This document shows positions 54,952-64,000 of a stretch of 64,000 bases of DNA, piece after piece. Every line of letters starts with the position of its first letter. The stretch's first letter is position 1. The notes beneath the pieces were generated by a model. The model was not told the DNA's origin. It worked only from the letters and a program-made list of their open reading frames with translations, and ran no database searches. The translations under genes were made by a program, and so were the position numbers. This DNA is from Agarophyton chilense. Lineage: Eukaryota; Rhodophyta; Florideophyceae; Gracilariales; Gracilariaceae. Location: positions 992,001 to 1,056,000 of the forward strand of contig JARGXX010000071.1 of assembly GCA_030374765.1 (NCBI GenBank), in the 5' to 3' direction.

Positions 54952-55794
54952 TTAAGGAGTGAGAATATCCTTCTTTTCTACATGTGTTGATGACTTCTCA
55001 TTTTAGTGCTGTACAGATACAAGAGAAGGGTCGTATACAAATTCTTCAATGCGCCCTACACATCTTCGAGCAGCTGGATGTTCTGAGCATTGTGTTCATT
55101 CATCAAAAAAGTATGAGGTTCAGAGGAAGTTGCCTTTTCTTAGGAAGGCCAAGAACTGGTGTGGAGGGTACACCGTTGTAGCTCGAAATATACGTAACCA
55201 AGCATACATTCGAAGGACCCATAGTTTCAAATCCCGTGGCAGTATTGTCACTACCATGATTTCGACCGTTGGAGTATCTTGAAGGTGAAATTCATCTTAC
55301 CTATCCATCAAAACATTCACATGCGCAAGAAACTGCGGCAATGCACTGTAGACCTCATCGAATGTGCTGCGAAGGGTACGACATGATGAGGGATAGCAGC
55401 TATCCCTCATAACCTTTCATCCCGATCCCTGTAATTGAAGGCAAGTGTCCTACCCAGAATGGTAAGCCGGACAACCCTCGAAACGTTCGTGGACGAGAGA
55501 GAGCAAGCACATCGTAACTTGTATCTCTGGAACTTGAAATTTATGCGTACTAACTCTTTTTCCGTTATTTTGCGCTTTCAAATTCGACTGGCTCTTGTTT
55601 CTCTCCTGGGGTCCCCCTTTGGCGCCAAAAGCCTTCGATAACACCCCCAAAACCACAAAAAAACCGCAATTCGTTTCTTCCGCCCCATAGTGCGAAAACC
55701 GTCCTGCCACATCAATTCAAACTTCATCTTTCATCACCTCAGCACTAGAGAAGACTAATCTGGAGAACGTGATTACATATCGCATCGGCCGGAT

Positions 55795-57591
55795 ATGAAC
55801 AGTGCTCCGAAGAAGACAGACTTCGTAAACAGATGGCAATTTATACACACGGGGGCTGACCTCCTGTTGTTATCAACTTCACTTCGAACAATCTTGACAA
55901 GCGAAGTTAGCAGTTTTTTGAACCAATCCGTAGCGGAAGATCTCGTAAAGCGAGTTTCTTTCCGATGCGCTATTAAGAATCTCTCGTCACTTGCAAAAAT
56001 CTTGAGCCAGGAAAGGCTGCAATCCGAAAGAGATGAGCATATTCAAGTAATGCGTCTGGTATCATGTTCTATGGAGTTTTGTATGCTTTATTCCAGTTCT
56101 ACCCTCCATGCGTTGGTCAGAATTGCATTAATTGCAGTGCTTCACGAGATTGAAGAAAGGTCGGCAACGTATGTCTCGCGGGATTACCGGCGATGTGTTC
56201 ACTATTTGATTGACGTTTTTCAAGACAAGAAGATCAAGTCTCAAGAGCTTCAAGAGTTCCGAGATACAGCGGTTTTAATTTTGAGGAGAGTATCAAGGCT
56301 TTTCCGAGACTCTAGAAAAAGGACAGCGATGTCCATTATTAGGAAGCAACAAAGGAAGAATTCTTGGCCTAGTCTCGTGGCTGTGTTGAGGAAAGAAGAA
56401 AAGAGATTGATGGCTGAATATACAAGGGTATCCGGAAATGTACCTTCTGATACAAACAAAGTAAGAAGCCTTAAACGCTCGAGGAATAGGCGCAAACATG
56501 TCCATGAACGGGATTTTATCTATCAACGTGGTGATGACTTCGACGAAGATCTACTAATCGAAAACAATTCGGCGGGGAGCGAGTCAGGTGACAAATATAG
56601 CGTCTCACTCGATTATCTAGACAACGAATTCGAAGCTCCCAGTACAAAATTCACTTCCACTCGTCCCCAACGTGTATGGCCGTTGAAACCACGTATGCGC
56701 GACTCTGAGTGGAAAAGTAGAGCTCAAATTCGAAAGAACAGCGGGATGACACATGAATTTCGTAGTGATTCCGGGAAAGAAGCTGTCGGCAGCGTTCGTC
56801 ATGGTTCAAAGCGAAACATGATACACCCCAAAGATGACGAAGATTCTGTAGAGTATGGTGGGTTGGAATCACAAGACTTTCCTTCGGCTGTTGTAGGTTC
56901 AAGACCGGATGATATAGAGGATCAAAGAGATCAAGAATGTGAAAGGGATCCAATTCAACAAAGTTCAGAGGAACTCCAAGACCCTGGATTGGTTTTGGGT
57001 AACAGCATCACTCTTAGTGATGAGTTGGGGCAAGCGAAATTACATGGGAGGGAAACATGTGTGGAAGATCTTCACAAGGCCTCTTTAGCCTTGGACGCAC
57101 TTGGTCCAGATGATCCCCTGCGTATGGCTGATGAAAGTACCAGGAGGCGGGCTTGGCGCAAACATGGTATAAAACGCTCTCCGCGAGAGGCTAGCCCTAT
57201 CCCGGATTCTGAGGGAGTTCAGATCATGAAACGAAGGAAACCAAATCCAAGGCGTCTACAGAAGTCTCCTGAAATCCGCCACAGAGACGAAGGAAAAAAT
57301 GCATACGGTCAGAAACTTAAGCGCGGTCGCTTTTTGCCTCATGAAGACGAATGGATATTACAAGGGATTAAGAAATATGGATGGGGTGCATGGAAAGAGA
57401 TTGTCAACGAGTATTATAGAGATGTCGATTATACGCGAAATCCTGTAAGCGTAAAAGATCGCGCAAGAACTTTGGACATAGATCCTGACAAGTATCCCAA
57501 ACACGGGTTGAGAGGAAGACCAAGGTATTTTCAGGAAGGACCCGAGGAAGCAAACAATGAGGAAGATATCGACAAGGACGAAGATCAGTAG
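55795..57591 (+). CDS. Telobox-type Myb protein, TRF-like
   Basis: The product is 598 residues. The C-terminal part (about 509-565) is a single Myb/SANT domain: KRGRFLPHEDEWILQGI, KYGWGAWKEIVNEYY, then VSVKDRARTL, which resembles the telobox third helix (VDLKDKWRNL) of TRF1/TRF2 and plant telomere-binding proteins. The N-terminal 180 residues are helical (LLLLSTSLRTILTSEVSSFL, MRLVSCSMEFCMLYSSSTLHALVRIALIAVLHEIEER is one long hydrophobic set of helices) and may be a TRFH-like dimerisation domain. The middle is charged and disordered. A role in binding telomeric TTAGGG-type repeats is inference. An ordinary Myb regulator is the alternative. It is convergent with CSN6. Confidence 0.65.
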   Translation: MNSAPKKTDFVNRWQFIHTGADLLLLSTSLRTILTSEVSSFLNQSVAEDLVKRVSFRCAIKNLSSLAKILSQERLQSERDEHIQVMRLVSCSMEFCMLYSSSTLHALVRIALIAVLHEIEERSATYVSRDYRRCVHYLIDVFQDKKIKSQELQEFRDTAVLILRRVSRLFRDSRKRTAMSIIRKQQRKNSWPSLVAVLRKEEKRLMAEYTRVSGNVPSDTNKVRSLKRSRNRRKHVHERDFIYQRGDDFDEDLLIENNSAGSESGDKYSVSLDYLDNEFEAPSTKFTSTRPQRVWPLKPRMRDSEWKSRAQIRKNSGMTHEFRSDSGKEAVGSVRHGSKRNMIHPKDDEDSVEYGGLESQDFPSAVVGSRPDDIEDQRDQECERDPIQQSSEELQDPGLVLGNSITLSDELGQAKLHGRETCVEDLHKASLALDALGPDDPLRMADESTRRRAWRKHGIKRSPREASPIPDSEGVQIMKRRKPNPRRLQKSPEIRHRDEGKNAYGQKLKRGRFLPHEDEWILQGIKKYGWGAWKEIVNEYYRDVDYTRNPVSVKDRARTLDIDPDKYPKHGLRGRPRYFQEGPEEANNEEDIDKDEDQ

Positions 57592-57878
57592 AGCAATCGC
57601 AACAAAGCAAAGGCCGTATGCAAAACCGTCCTCACAATTGCGCTAAATTGAAGTTGTCGAGAATGAACGACGACTAGTTCTGTTGGGATTGAGCAAGAAG
57701 CTCAAACATCAAAGAAGGCTATAATGCCGTGTAAACCCCGTGAATTGTATGCTCGAACTTTAAGGCCCTGCGTGAAGCGAACAGATAAGATGAGAATGAG
57801 ATACCTAATGCTAAATCGTTGAGGACTGTTTATCTACGCTGCATACTGCTCCATGTTGATACATTCATTCGGGGTCCA

Positions 57879-58976
57879 TCAAGGTCTGGGATAGAGAGCT
57901 GGTCTTCTTCCGCTACTTGAAGGTGCAATTCTCTCATTAAATCGATTGAACATGTCCACGGCTTCATTCAAAGAACATATTGACTTCGTCACACCGCAGA
58001 GATATGCAACAACCATAGAATCGTTTTTTTCATCGGCAAAAGCAGCCGAGAACTCTGCGCAGTCAAGAGCAGGCAGTCGGGCGCATACACCTCCAATACG
58101 CCGTAGCAGTGCATGATTCAGCCCTATCTCACCTTTTGCAGTCGCTTCTAAAAAGGCAACTATAACGTTTATGCGACGTTCAAGCATATTGACGGAGCGC
58201 TTTAGATTATTGAGATGCAACGTGGTGCTCGAAGCACCATCCCCGCCACCAGGAACTGCATGCCGCATCACATGGTCAACTGCGATTCTTTCAGAATCTT
58301 CTGACGCGTATCGATGTGGTATTGGCGCTAAAGTCATTGTGGGTCTTTCTTGCATAACACGTAATTCGGTTTGGTATGTTGTTAACAGTCCGGACGATTT
58401 GATTAGCTTCATGGAGTCTATCGTGTCTTCCCCTGTTCCCTTGGACTGGATGCATGTGGTGAGTTTAGAGGCAGGATTCATCACAAGTAAAATGGGAGCC
58501 TCGTTAAACCTAGAAAATACTTCGGTGTGTAAACGAAGATCTTCGGGAGAAAGTTCCGTACCAATGAAATACCACCCCACCACTACATATTTCGAGAAGA
58601 TTTGCTGATATTGTTCGATTCGCTTGGCCATAAATTCCGTATCAATCTCCGTTTTTCGCTCAGGAGTTATTCTTGCCGGCAGTTCAAAAGAATGACACAC
58701 TTCAACCATTCTCCCCCGTTGTATTCCAAGCAAAATCCCTAGCACTCGTGGCTCCTTCCCATCTTCGTTATAGGGTATCAGCCCGGTGTTAGAATTGTGA
58801 GTACTCCTCCTTGTCTGTACGTTTGGAAACAGCCTGATGGCTGAAAATCGAGTAAAGTGGTCCGATAAATTAAGGACAACCAAGGGGTGAAGAATAATGG
58901 GCGCACCCTCGTCGTTTGAGCCTTCTGTTAAGGCATCAAGGTCGCTTTGTGGCGCTGAATGCAACTTTCCGATCAT
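57879..58976 (-). CDS. CSN6: COP9 signalosome subunit 6 (MPN domain)
   Basis: CSN6 is the inactive MPN partner of CSN5 in the COP9 signalosome, which removes NEDD8 from cullins. From ATG 58976 the product is 365 residues; the frame is open further up but without an ATG. Residues show LHPLVVLNLSDHFTR, RVLGILLGIQRGRMVEVCHSFE, YVVVGWYFIGTELSPEDL and APILLVMNP. The JAMM metal ligands are absent, as in all CSN6 proteins. The C-terminal helices for bundle formation follow (LNNLKRSVNMLERRINVIVAFLE). An insert of about 25 residues after FSAIRLFP is unusual. Human CSN6 is 327 residues. CSN substrates are cullin ligases; APC2 in this window is a cullin homologue, not a direct target. Confidence 0.9.
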   Translation of the reverse strand: MIGKLHSAPQSDLDALTEGSNDEGAPIILHPLVVLNLSDHFTRFSAIRLFPNVQTRRSTHNSNTGLIPYNEDGKEPRVLGILLGIQRGRMVEVCHSFELPARITPERKTEIDTEFMAKRIEQYQQIFSKYVVVGWYFIGTELSPEDLRLHTEVFSRFNEAPILLVMNPASKLTTCIQSKGTGEDTIDSMKLIKSSGLLTTYQTELRVMQERPTMTLAPIPHRYASEDSERIAVDHVMRHAVPGGGDGASSTTLHLNNLKRSVNMLERRINVIVAFLEATAKGEIGLNHALLRRIGGVCARLPALDCAEFSAAFADEKNDSMVVAYLCGVTKSICSLNEAVDMFNRFNERIAPSSSGRRPALYPRP

Positions 58977-59567
58977 GATACCAAGGTGGTACAGAGAAGC
59001 ATGTATATGACACACAAAAGACCACGACCAAGCCAACTGCGGGACAAAAGCTTCTCCGAAGTTGAGCCGTGCTTAACAGTCGTGTAAAAAATGGCAACTG
59101 GCTATGTCACAAAGGGTTGAATGGGTGTCAAAGTTTAGGCTCGACCACAAAAGAGAGGCTCCGTGACGGCAAGTCAGCAGTTTGTATTACAGAGGGCTTC
59201 CTCGGACGCGGTTGAGCACAAATAGGAGAATGTCCCACTCTTTCAAGTAGATATACCTTTTCATACGTCTCATGGTCTTTGAAAAGAAATCGTCCGTGAT
59301 CATCTTTTCAGACCACAATGGGAAAGTATTCGTCACTTTTCCAAAACTAAAATATTTACTTTTGACACACCAAGCTCTGATCAAAAGAGAGAGGTAAATA
59401 TCATCATCGTTGCGTCACGAACGGTGCCCCGGTCGGACCCGGTTGGGCCAAAGAGAACCCTGTCAACACGGATTCCAGACCGATTATTCCAGATCTGTCT
59501 CGACGTTTGTCATCATTTGAATTCCTTTCAGGCTCGTTCTCTAGCATTTTTAACGCATTAGGTCTCG
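58977..59567. promoter_or_regulatory. Divergent intergenic region CSN6 / OTU deubiquitinase
   Basis: About 590 bases between divergent starts, presumably with both promoters. The short ORF at 59187-59384 is not supported. Confidence 0.4.
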
Positions 59568-60518
59568 ATGCCTCTGACGGACCGAGAACCTGCTCAATGT
59601 AATAGAAACATCGTGGTTATGGCAACTGAAGACGAAAAAGACGAAATATCTCTACCTTCGGTTAACCCATCAAGGGTGAAGCAAAGACAAGCAGAAGAAA
59701 TTGCAGATTTCAAAAAGAAATCTGAACGTCTTCTTTCTTCTATCCCAAAAAAACATCGTATCGAACGAGCTCGTGCACTAGAAGAAATATCTTCTGAAGA
59801 ACAAAGGCTTCTTGCAAGACTGACCGCAGAGCTGGAGGAACTTGGTATTACATCAACAGAAGATGGATTAGAAGCCTCAATCTCTCCAACTGGCTCCTGC
59901 AGCAATCAAGGTAGTGGGAACTTAGAACCGAATAGAGAGTCAAAAGCAGCGCGAAGACGGCGAAAAAAAGCGGAGAAGGAGGCCGAAATTCAGCGCCGTA
60001 TTGTCGAAGAAAAGAGAACTATGGGGCCAACCCCTAAACAGCTTGAGATGGGGGCTATCAACGCCCAACTCACGAGTCAGAATCTTCGCATTCACCCAAT
60101 ACCCGCAGATGGTCATTGTCTGTACAGCGCTGTAGCACATCAAATGAAAACTGTAAAGACCCCTTCAAAAGTTCCGGCTTCTGTGGAGGGTCTAAGGGAG
60201 GCCACGGCGAATTTCATCTTAGAACACAAGACAGAATATGCCCCTTTCATAGATGAGGCTGGCGGTGATGAAGAAAGACTATTTCAGTATTGTGAACAAC
60301 TACGAAATGAGGCTGTGTGGGGTGGCCAAGTCGAGTTGAAGGCATTGGCCGAGCTCCTGGGTACCGCCATAGAAGTTTATGCGGCTGACATGCCACTCGT
60401 TAGAATGGGCAGCAATGTCAACAATGACAGCAAAGTTATCAGGGTCTCCTTTCATCAAAAGTACTACGGTTTAGGTGAGCACTACAATAGCGTTGTGCCA
60501 CAATCATCAACATCCTGA
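59568..60518 (+). CDS. OTUD6B: OTU-domain deubiquitinase, OTUD6-like
   Basis: This is a cysteine peptidase that removes ubiquitin. The product is 316 residues. The N-terminal half is a charged coiled coil (RQAEEIADFKKKSERLLS, SKAARRRRKKAEKEAEIQRR), as in OTUD6B. The OTU domain starts at about 170: IHPIPADGHCLYSAVAHQ with Asp181 and Cys184, and GEHYNSVVP with His305. The spacing and the final QYY-like strand (FHQKYYGLGEHYNSV) match OTUD6. An alternative Met (MATEDEKDE, 59619) is closer to the usual start. Nearly tail-to-tail with the next gene on the minus strand (145 bases). Confidence 0.9.
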   Translation: MPLTDREPAQCNRNIVVMATEDEKDEISLPSVNPSRVKQRQAEEIADFKKKSERLLSSIPKKHRIERARALEEISSEEQRLLARLTAELEELGITSTEDGLEASISPTGSCSNQGSGNLEPNRESKAARRRRKKAEKEAEIQRRIVEEKRTMGPTPKQLEMGAINAQLTSQNLRIHPIPADGHCLYSAVAHQMKTVKTPSKVPASVEGLREATANFILEHKTEYAPFIDEAGGDEERLFQYCEQLRNEAVWGGQVELKALAELLGTAIEVYAADMPLVRMGSNVNNDSKVIRVSFHQKYYGLGEHYNSVVPQSSTS

Positions 60519-60663
60519 ACCTGTTAAGAGTTCCCAATCCCTTAGTATCGTCGTACCTGCCACAATTTTCAGGCTACAGTTCAATACTTGTAGCGATCAT
60601 TTAGAAACCCGTTTGCATGAATTTGTAATGAAAAGAAAACAGGTCCTCATTCCAAAAAAGGAA

Positions 60664-62499
60664 TCAGTTGTTTATTGTGCCCACGGGAGCTCTGTTTCTT
60701 CGAATCCTGTTGTTATGCTCGGTAAGAAGGAGCTTTAGATCATCCGACACTTCTTTCTTGAGAGCCAATGTTTGCGGCGGCACTTCATCACGTTGAATAT
60801 TGGAATCACCGCTATTTGAGTCAAACAAATCCATTCGCGACTGCAAGTTTTGAGTAGGTACCCCAGGGAGTTCGGCTTTACCCGTAGTGCCACCCGTTTG
60901 TCGATTTCTTGCGGTATTAAATGCACCGGACAACTTAGTAGCCTGGTTTCCGCCCTTTCGGGAACGATAACCTCGTAAGCCTCGCTCTTTATTCCTCTCA
61001 TTTTGTGTTCCCACAAACTGATTCTGTTCTTTCGCTCTGCGATCATTATTAATGCCTTTGACATTGTTTTCTCCACGTATAGTTTTCCTGGTCTCAGCTG
61101 AAGTGAACTCAATATGAGTAGAAATTGGCTTGATGAGTCGGCCCTCCGTAGTACTCACTCCGAAATTTCGTAATGCATTCATTCGGTGTTGCTGAAGAGC
61201 TTTCCGTCTTTCCGGGAGCCGTCTCTTACGTTCTTCTAAAACCTTCTCATTCTCCATTTTAAGCAACTGCGAGAGCGATATACGCCTAAGATCGGATGGG
61301 TTTTTGGACTGAACTTCAGGGTTATTGACGATTTCGAGCGCAGATCCTGGACCACCACCGTCAGTGAGGCTTGTCCGTTCTGTGCGGTCAGCACCTTTCT
61401 CAGAATCGGTAACTCTCACAGAATCCAGCGCAGGTGCGACGGAAGCTGCGTCTTTAAGCGATTTGCTCCTGAATGCCTTTTCGCTCTCTGTGCGTGCTGA
61501 GATACTGCTCCCCGCTCTCCCGCTTTTACTTTTCCGCAGTCTCTCGTTGTGCTCTTCCATTATCTTGACAAAGTCTCGATCAACGGCACATGCGTCATTT
61601 TCTGTTGCTCTTATTTCAAGATCGGTTGGAGAATTGGAAATGTCTGATTGTGTCGTTGGGCTTAACTTCAAATTTCTGCCGTCGATTTCAATAGAAACTG
61701 AATTGATATCAGAACAAATTCCACTAATATTGCCGTCGAAGTCAGGTTTCGTAGCTTCTTTGGGAGGTGCAACCATTGATTTCACCCTGCGGTCGTTTCT
61801 GACAATTCTTGACCCAGAAGCTTTTGGTATATTTCTTTCGGGAGGACGAGGTTTCCGCCGCGCAGGATTCTGTGCTTGGAATCGAGACTGTTCTTGATTA
61901 ACCTTTGGATCCACTCTTTCTATCCTCATATGTGATGAGGTCAGAGAACGCCGTGGTCGCCTCAGTGGTACCACCTTTGCAGTCTTAGGCACCTGCGTGG
62001 CCCATGCGTCGCTATGGATATCACGAACAGCGTCTTGTGGCGATGGCGTGAGATCTGGGGTCGATATGTTTGATTGGGGTGTGAGGTTCCGAGCCGGAGA
62101 GGATTCGGATTCGGATGATAATGCCGCGGCATTTTGAATAGTCTTATTGGCTTGGTGTGCTTCCCTGTTTTGGAATTCCGCAAGGTAATCTGCGAAGGAC
62201 GTTTTTGGACGATGGCGATAGAGAGGTTTTCCTGCATTCTGCAGCCTATTTCGATGCGGAGACAAAGATCTCCTGTGCAAGGTTGGATGTAATGAAGGGT
62301 TTTTGTTCAGGGAACAGAAGAATGCTCGAGTCTCGTCATCACTATCGTATACGGATTCTCGTAACGGTGGATTGTCATCTCCGAGGGTACATGGATATGA
62401 CACGGCTGCTTCGAAGTCGAAGAACGTTGGACATCGTATGTTCTCGAGCCATTCTTCTTCGGAAGTAGAAGTTGGTTGGGTCCTAGTTGTGTACGACAT
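60664..62499 (-). CDS. Basic, largely disordered protein of unknown function
   Basis: From ATG 62499 the product is 611 residues; the frame is open 51 codons further up without an ATG. It is Ser/Arg/Glu-rich with no membrane segment or known domain. Possible short conserved parts are EEEWLENIRCPTFFDFE near the N-terminus, a basic segment KTSFADYLAEFQN, a helical stretch SLSQLLKMENEKVLEERKRRL, and NAERRxALQQH-like basic repeats (ERRKALQQHRMN). CPTFFDF resembles the N-terminal box of TPX2-type spindle proteins, but the rest does not, so I do not name it. The long intact frame with host-like codon use supports a real gene. Confidence 0.6.
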   Translation of the reverse strand: MSYTTRTQPTSTSEEEWLENIRCPTFFDFEAAVSYPCTLGDDNPPLRESVYDSDDETRAFFCSLNKNPSLHPTLHRRSLSPHRNRLQNAGKPLYRHRPKTSFADYLAEFQNREAHQANKTIQNAAALSSESESSPARNLTPQSNISTPDLTPSPQDAVRDIHSDAWATQVPKTAKVVPLRRPRRSLTSSHMRIERVDPKVNQEQSRFQAQNPARRKPRPPERNIPKASGSRIVRNDRRVKSMVAPPKEATKPDFDGNISGICSDINSVSIEIDGRNLKLSPTTQSDISNSPTDLEIRATENDACAVDRDFVKIMEEHNERLRKSKSGRAGSSISARTESEKAFRSKSLKDAASVAPALDSVRVTDSEKGADRTERTSLTDGGGPGSALEIVNNPEVQSKNPSDLRRISLSQLLKMENEKVLEERKRRLPERRKALQQHRMNALRNFGVSTTEGRLIKPISTHIEFTSAETRKTIRGENNVKGINNDRRAKEQNQFVGTQNERNKERGLRGYRSRKGGNQATKLSGAFNTARNRQTGGTTGKAELPGVPTQNLQSRMDLFDSNSGDSNIQRDEVPPQTLALKKEVSDDLKLLLTEHNNRIRRNRAPVGTINN

Positions 62500-63446
62500 C
62501 GCTTTTGACGATGTCGCTCGTTGTGCTATATCAAGAAAGAAATTCGAGTTTAGCGAAGCAGAAGTTTGGGGAAGTAGAGCTCCTTCCGGAGACAGGTCAT
62601 GGTCGCGTCTTGCTCCTAATCTTGCTTGACTTGTCGAACAAAATCGAACCACTCATTGTCTGAGGGGTCAAGCAGCAAAGGAGAGATACGTGCTGGCAAC
62701 CCGAGCGCTTTGGCGCCAGGCTTGCACTTCGTGCGGGCGGCATGGTTTGTGTTGAGCACAAATTCAAAATCTTCCCATAACGGTTGAATTCAAAGCAGCC
62801 AATGGCATATCATCATTTAAAATTAGGCGCGTCAAATTACTCCAACTGTTATTTACACTCTACAATTGTAATTACCGTGAAATGCTACTTTTGAGGTTAA
62901 GTCTATACAGAAATGCATTCATTCAACCTCGCCCCCGCTCCAGGAATTTCACACTGTGGTCCACAGGAGCATTGTCGATCTCAGGTGTGGCGGAAAATTT
63001 CAGATTCATCATTCACTGCTGTTCGAGAATGAGCGTTAGTTACCCCTCGACCACACCACCTAATGAGCAGACTTTGAGCGGAGCCGAGAAGTTTGTGTTT
63101 CGCGTTCCAAGGATTGCTGACTTTTCCGCCAATGAACACTTAGATGGGTGCACTACCCTGTTGTTGTGTGTCAACAAGTACTAAGAAACGCAACCGCAAA
63201 AGTGAATTCAGGCCGAAGAGGATCACAATAGCTTGTCCAAAGATTATGAAGCACCGTGTTTTTGAAGGATATCGCTCGTAACTCTTATCCTTAACCCTTA
63301 TCATATCACCAATCGTTACGTGTAGTGGTACCAAACCCGCAAACACCCACCTAGAAGAGCGCGAAAACGAAACTCTTGGAAAGAGGAATCTATCTTTCGC
63401 AAAACTTTAGACAACTCCGTACAATTCACATTCTTAGCATTCAGCT
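62500..63446. promoter_or_regulatory. Divergent intergenic region
   Basis: About 950 bases between the disordered-protein gene and 5-oxoprolinase. A 100-codon ORF on the + strand (62882-63184) has no family and is not supported. Presumably contains both promoters. Confidence 0.4.
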
Positions 63447-64000
63447 ATGAATTCTGTCTTTCCTAGAATCCGTATTGCGATAGACCGCGGGGGAACTTTT
63501 ACTGATGTTTATGCTGAGATAGACCGTCAAGATGGACAGAATGTCCACATTATTGCGACTGAGAAGCACGTACTGAAGCTACTTTCGGAAGACCCACATA
63601 ATTACCTCGATGCCCCTACAGAAGCAATTCGACGAATCTTGCAGATTGCCTTCGGAACAGAACAACCGCGGGGACAGCCGCTTGATACTACCCACATCCA
63701 ATCTATTCGAATGGGGACAACGATTGCAACTAACGCTCTCTTAGAAAGAAAGGGCAAGCCATGCGCCTTGATTGTCACGGAAGGACTTGGTGATATTCTT
63801 TCCATAGGTACTCAGGCCAGACCGAATCTGTTTGATCTAGAAGTTAAGAAGATGCCCCCTCTATGTTGCGCCTCTGTTGAGGCTGCTGAACGTGTCATTA
63901 TAGACAAACAAGAAAACATTTACCATCGTCACTCCGATCATCTTCAACTACCGGTGAAGGTTCGCCTAAAACTCGACGAAGAGGCCCTATCTTTGAAACT
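63447..64000 (+). CDS. OPLAH: 5-oxoprolinase (OPLAH), N-terminal part
   Basis: ATP-dependent 5-oxoprolinase opens 5-oxoproline to glutamate in glutathione turnover. The gene runs off the right edge; 184 codons are visible. [25 protein letters not shown] is the conserved start of the hydantoinase A-like domain (DRGGTFTDV binds phosphate). It is followed by [42 protein letters not shown] and [25 protein letters not shown], all family hallmarks. Enzyme length is normally about 1,290. No intron in the visible part. Confidence 0.93.
   Translation, partial: MNSVFPRIRIAIDRGGTFTDVYAEIDRQDGQNVHIIATEKHVLKLLSEDPHNYLDAPTEAIRRILQIAFGTEQPRGQPLDTTHIQSIRMGTTIATNALLERKGKPCALIVTEGLGDILSIGTQARPNLFDLEVKKMPPLCCASVEAAERVIIDKQENIYHRHSDHLQLPVKVRLKLDEEALSLK

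Larger units (their letters stand above)
54132..55794. other. Intergenic region with a tandem repeat and a possible BRCT-like exon
   Basis: About 1.7 kb. It contains a 22-bp tandem repeat (54540-54616) and a short coding-like segment (54781-54951), each listed separately. The last part (55640-55794) is the likely promoter of the next gene. Confidence 0.5.

Noticed and set aside
62882..63184. 100-codon ORF (+) before 5-oxoprolinase
   Set aside because: No family and lies where a promoter is expected.
1..64000. CRISPR arrays, bacterial operons, rRNA genes
   Set aside because: No regularly spaced repeats, no rRNA sequence, and the gene content and introns are eukaryotic.

Overview
The window is nuclear DNA from a photosynthetic eukaryote, most likely a red alga or another alga with a primary plastid. 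Recognisable genes include a plastid-type ATP/ADP translocase, nucleus-encoded plastid ribosomal protein L10 with a leader, and the chloroplast glutamyl endopeptidase family. They sit beside ordinary eukaryotic genes: APC2, EED, CSN6, DBR1, RPP38, NDUFB7. Genes are compact and intron-poor. The only introns I could place are short GT-AG introns of 65-132 nt in the E2, NDUFB7 and EED genes. The red-algal assignment is inference; no rRNA or organelle sequence is present.

Layout. 1-9,250: host genes: pyruvate dehydrogenase E2 (partial), NDUFB7, APC2, RPP38, plastid L10 and EED. 9,500-44,100: a repeat block of about 35 kb with nested, decaying mobile elements. It holds a dead Tc1/mariner element split by a nearly intact Ty1/copia retrotransposon (213-bp LTRs, 5-bp target duplication GCATC). 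Next is a Ty3/gypsy element that has a 5' LTR but no visible 3' LTR; its LTR and its gag are each interrupted by a solo LTR of a different family. Then come a head-to-head pair of unrecognised ORFs (23.9-27.2 kb) interrupted by another solo LTR, a further solo LTR, an orphan ORF at 31.2-32.1 kb and a DDE transposase relic. The block ends with a large relic (35.0-41.3 kb) in which a PCIF1-like methyltransferase remnant converges on a multidomain PIN-like/CXC protein remnant, followed by a solo gypsy LTR and another transposase fragment. 44,200-64,000: host genes again: a secreted beta-propeller protein, DBR1, chloroplast glutamyl endopeptidase, the plastid ATP/ADP translocase, a telobox-Myb protein, CSN6, an OTU deubiquitinase, a disordered protein, and the start of 5-oxoprolinase.

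How the genes relate. The host genes do not form a pathway. They are mainly housekeeping functions (cell cycle, RNA processing, ubiquitin-like modification, chromatin, respiration, plastid translation and transport) in divergent or convergent pairs with short spacers. Insertions can be ordered in time where one element interrupts another. Target duplications are exact at four insertions and 4-of-5 matches at two more. Four different LTR families each carry a perfect 9-11 bp inverted repeat in the LTR; in three of them it lies 16-26 nt downstream of a TATA box, about where transcription should start.
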